NCBI GenBank assembly: GCA_949319575.1
Contig: CASGHD010000046.1
Location: 1 to 43,073, forward strand
Direction of reading: 5' to 3'
Origin: an uncultured Anaerolineales bacterium
Lineage (GTDB): Bacteria; Chloroflexota; Anaerolineae; Anaerolineales; Villigracilaceae
Length of the DNA stretch: 43,073 nucleotides
A model generated the notes under the pieces. It ran no database searches and was not told the DNA's origin. It saw nothing but the letters and a program-made list of their open reading frames with translations. Shown here in pieces: positions 40,823-43,073 of this stretch. Position 1 is the stretch's first letter. Each line of letters begins with the position of its first letter. The translations under genes were made by a program, and so were the position numbers.

Positions 40823-42352
40823 ATGACTCGATTCAAAAAAATACAAAATCTGCTAGGCAAATGGTTTTCCCTCCCCTGGTATCCCGTCCTCTTCGGCGCG
40901 TATCCCGTTTTGGCGTTGATGGCGGTCAACGTGGGGCAGATCAAGGTGGAGGCAGGGTGGCGCGCGTTGCTTGTGAGCCTCTTGTTCGCGGGGATTCTTT
41001 TCATCGCGTTGCGACTCATCCTCCGCGATTGGAATCGCGCCGCGTTTCTGTCCACGCTATGGATGGCATTGTTCTTTTCATACGGTCACGTCTACATCAC
41101 GTTGGCAGAAAAAGTAAAAGACTTCGATTATGAAAAATGGTTGCTCATTGTCTGGCTCGCGCTTGCCGTTCTCTTTGTAATTTGGGCTGTTAGAAAATCT
41201 CCAGCCTCGCCTCTTGCGCTGAACGTGATCGTGCTGGGGCTGGTAGTCAGCTCCCTATGGCAGATCAGCCCGACGGTCCAGAAAGGAAGCGCGCATCGAG
41301 TTGGCGCGGAGAATGCCCCCGTGGATGAAAATCTAACGCGTCCCGAAAATCCGCCCGATGTGTATTATTTCATCCTCGATTCGTATGCGCGCGAAGATCT
41401 GTTGAAGAAGGCATACGGATACGATAACAGCGTGTTTCTTGAAGGCTTGCGCGAACGCGGGTTTTATGTGGCGCAGTGCAGTCAGGCAAATTATGTGCGC
41501 ACCGAACTTTCAGTCGGGTCGTCGTTGAACATGTCGTATTTGCAGGATTTAGATCCCGCGTTCACGCCCGAGAGCATCAAGCGGCGCGTGTTGTGGGATT
41601 CGTATCAACATAGCGCGGTTCGTTACAATTTTGAATCGTTGGGTTATACAACGATTGCGTTCGTCACAGGCTTTGCATGGAACGAACTTGACGATGCCGA
41701 TGTGTTTTACACGCCGCCGCCATTTTCTGCGGGCATGACCGAGTTTGAAACGTTATTTCTCGATACCACTCTCGCGCGCTACGCAGAGGATGCAGGCTGG
41801 ATAAATACCGATGAGATCATGGGGCAGAATTTCCGCGACCGCACGATGCTGGTTTTTGATTCGATGGACGACATCGCGCGTATGCCCGAGCCGACCTTCG
41901 CGTACATTCACGTGATCTCGCCTCATCCGCCTTTCGTGTTTGGTCCAAACGGTGAATACACAAACCCCGCCGATTTCTGGAATGAGGAAAAACATTACCC
42001 CGCGGATTTATACGCAACAGGGTATCAGAATCAATTGACGTTCTTGAATCAAAAGATGCTCGATGCCATTGATACGTTGCTTTCCGAATCAAAAACCCCG
42101 CCAATTATTATTTTACAAGGCGATCACGGTCCGTGGCTGCAACCGCGCGATAGGCGCATGTGGATTCTGAACGCGTATTATTTACCTGAACATCAAGATA
42201 AATTGTTTTCAAAAATTTCGCCCGTCAACACGTTCCGTTACATCTTCAACGCCTACTTCGGCGGGAACTATGATATGCTTCCAAACGTTAGTTATTTTTC
42301 ACCCGTGCCAAAACTCTACGAATTTTCAGAAGTAAAAAACAATTGCAAATGA
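40823..42352 (+). CDS. Membrane-anchored sulfatase/alkaline-phosphatase superfamily protein
   Basis: The protein has 509 residues from the ATG at 40823. Four to five N-terminal membrane segments (to about 155) precede an extracytoplasmic domain of the LtaS/sulfatase-like fold: PDVYYFILDSYARED (metal Asp), the YVRTELSVGSSLN segment with the probable Thr/Ser nucleophile, VISPHPPF and QGDHGPW (metal Asp/His). It lacks the Cys-x-Pro-x-Arg sulfatase signature, so a phospho-group transferase or hydrolase acting on surface polymers is more likely. It overlaps the next gene by 4 bases. Confidence 0.78.
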   Translation: MTRFKKIQNLLGKWFSLPWYPVLFGAYPVLALMAVNVGQIKVEAGWRALLVSLLFAGILFIALRLILRDWNRAAFLSTLWMALFFSYGHVYITLAEKVKDFDYEKWLLIVWLALAVLFVIWAVRKSPASPLALNVIVLGLVVSSLWQISPTVQKGSAHRVGAENAPVDENLTRPENPPDVYYFILDSYAREDLLKKAYGYDNSVFLEGLRERGFYVAQCSQANYVRTELSVGSSLNMSYLQDLDPAFTPESIKRRVLWDSYQHSAVRYNFESLGYTTIAFVTGFAWNELDDADVFYTPPPFSAGMTEFETLFLDTTLARYAEDAGWINTDEIMGQNFRDRTMLVFDSMDDIARMPEPTFAYIHVISPHPPFVFGPNGEYTNPADFWNEEKHYPADLYATGYQNQLTFLNQKMLDAIDTLLSESKTPPIIILQGDHGPWLQPRDRRMWILNAYYLPEHQDKLFSKISPVNTFRYIFNAYFGGNYDMLPNVSYFSPVPKLYEFSEVKNNCK

Positions 42353-43073
42353 AATACACCGTCCTGTTTACCGCGCCTTATATGATTCCGTTTGTGGATC
42401 GCTTCAAACCCGTCTTCGACAAATACGACATCGAGTTGATCGTGCCAGATGTGCGCGAACGCATGGAAGAGGCAGACTTGTTGAAATACGCGGGTCAATT
42501 CGACGGCGCGATCTGTGGGGATGACCGCTACACCGCGCGCGTGATCGAAGCCTGCGCGCCGCGTCTCAAAGTGATTTCGAAATGGGGGACGGGCATCGAT
42601 TCACTCGACGGGGAAGCCTGCCTCAGACATTCGGTGACAATTGGTCGCACCCCCAACGCCTTCACCACTCCCGTAGCGGATACCGTCCTCGGCTACATGC
42701 TCGCCTTCGCCCGCCGCCAACCATGGATGAATAGTGAAATGAAAAATGGAAGGTGGGAAAAAATTTCAGGCAAATCATTAAGTGAATGTACGTTGGGCGT
42801 GATCGGCGTTGGCAACATCGGCAAAGCCGTGACTCGCCGCGCCAAAGCCTTCGGCATGAAAGTGTACGGCAACGACATCGTTGACATTGACCACGTCTTC
42901 ATCACCGAAACTGGCATCGAGATGACGGGTCTCCACTTTTTACTTTCCAATTCCGATTTCGTCTCCATCAACTGCGACCTCAACCCCGCCTCTCATCACT
43001 TAATGAACTCTGACACGTTTGCTCTGATGAAATCAACCGCTGTGTTAATCAACGCCGCGCGCGGACCCATCGT
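42349..43073 (+). CDS. D-isomer 2-hydroxyacid dehydrogenase (phosphoglycerate dehydrogenase-like), partial
   Basis: The frame opens with ATG at 42349, overlapping the previous stop (ATGA), and is still open at the window end after 241 codons. The substrate domain (1-100) contains KWGTGIDSLD. The NAD-binding Rossmann fold has GVIGVGNIGKAV and ends with INAARGPIV, the start of the catalytic-Arg region seen in the family. It would oxidise or reduce a 2-hydroxy/2-keto acid. In this setting it may feed a sugar-acid precursor of the CMP-sugar pathway rather than serine synthesis; this is inference. Confidence 0.88.
   Translation, partial: MKYTVLFTAPYMIPFVDRFKPVFDKYDIELIVPDVRERMEEADLLKYAGQFDGAICGDDRYTARVIEACAPRLKVISKWGTGIDSLDGEACLRHSVTIGRTPNAFTTPVADTVLGYMLAFARRQPWMNSEMKNGRWEKISGKSLSECTLGVIGVGNIGKAVTRRAKAFGMKVYGNDIVDIDHVFITETGIEMTGLHFLLSNSDFVSINCDLNPASHHLMNSDTFALMKSTAVLINAARGPI

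Overview
The window looks like a chromosomal segment of a Chloroflexota bacterium, probably class Anaerolineae. This is inferred from gene content, not from a marker tree. The supporting signs are archaeal-type mevalonate genes, lipoproteins with Thr/Pro-rich linkers behind a lipobox, large polytopic GT39/GT87/DUF6056-like membrane proteins, a moderately high GC content, and a very high load of short palindromic and tandem repeats. Bases 1-1086 hold only the start of a leftward gene, dispersed repeats and a C-terminal thiolase remnant. A lipoprotein gene follows at 1087-2499.

From 2560 to 12960 nearly everything is on the minus strand. HMG-CoA reductase (11662-12960) and a small membrane protein lie at one end. 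HMG-CoA synthase (3940-5019) and a thiolase homologue (2560-3747) lie at the other. Between them is an accessory island (about 5047-11206). It holds an AT-rich operon of a ThsB/MTH538-like TIR protein, a small frameshifted protein and a TIR-transmembrane-WD40 protein. It also holds a TumE-like toxin/antitoxin pair and a DUF2283/small protein/nucleotidyltransferase trio. The island is interspersed with copies of a repeat bounded by 15-bp inverted termini. I consider the TIR operon the best candidate for an undescribed (anti-phage or conflict) system.

From 13049 to 22785 the plus strand carries housekeeping genes: a GAF-GAF histidine kinase, a dnaA upstream region with one perfect DnaA box, dnaA, rpsB, tsf, pyrH, frr, uppS, cdsA, glpX and tRNA-Asn. 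The usual dxr after cdsA is absent, which fits use of the mevalonate route to supply UppS. From 22915 to 26980 there is a GT39-like membrane glycosyltransferase, a CreD-like membrane protein and a small membrane protein.

From 38523 down to 27133 the minus strand carries a methionine/one-carbon block. A sigma70-like promoter, a SAM-I riboswitch and an intrinsic terminator come first. Next come a YdeI-like fragment, an S51 peptidase, metH, two GT87-like membrane proteins and a homocysteine methyltransferase/MTHFR fusion, then coaX, a NodB deacetylase lipoprotein and an FmdB zinc-ribbon protein. To the right (38546-43073, plus) is a probable surface-glycan block: a DUF6056-like membrane protein, a CMP-sugar cytidylyltransferase, a sulfatase-like membrane protein and a 2-hydroxyacid dehydrogenase cut by the window edge.

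A second theme is repeat invasion. Three-to-five-copy heptamer arrays of several sequences, an octamer family, and palindromic elements of about 100-140 bp occur between genes. They also occur inside genes: in metH linkers, a TIM-barrel loop, the start of the deacetylase, the end of HMG-CoA reductase, and the P3 arm of the SAM riboswitch.
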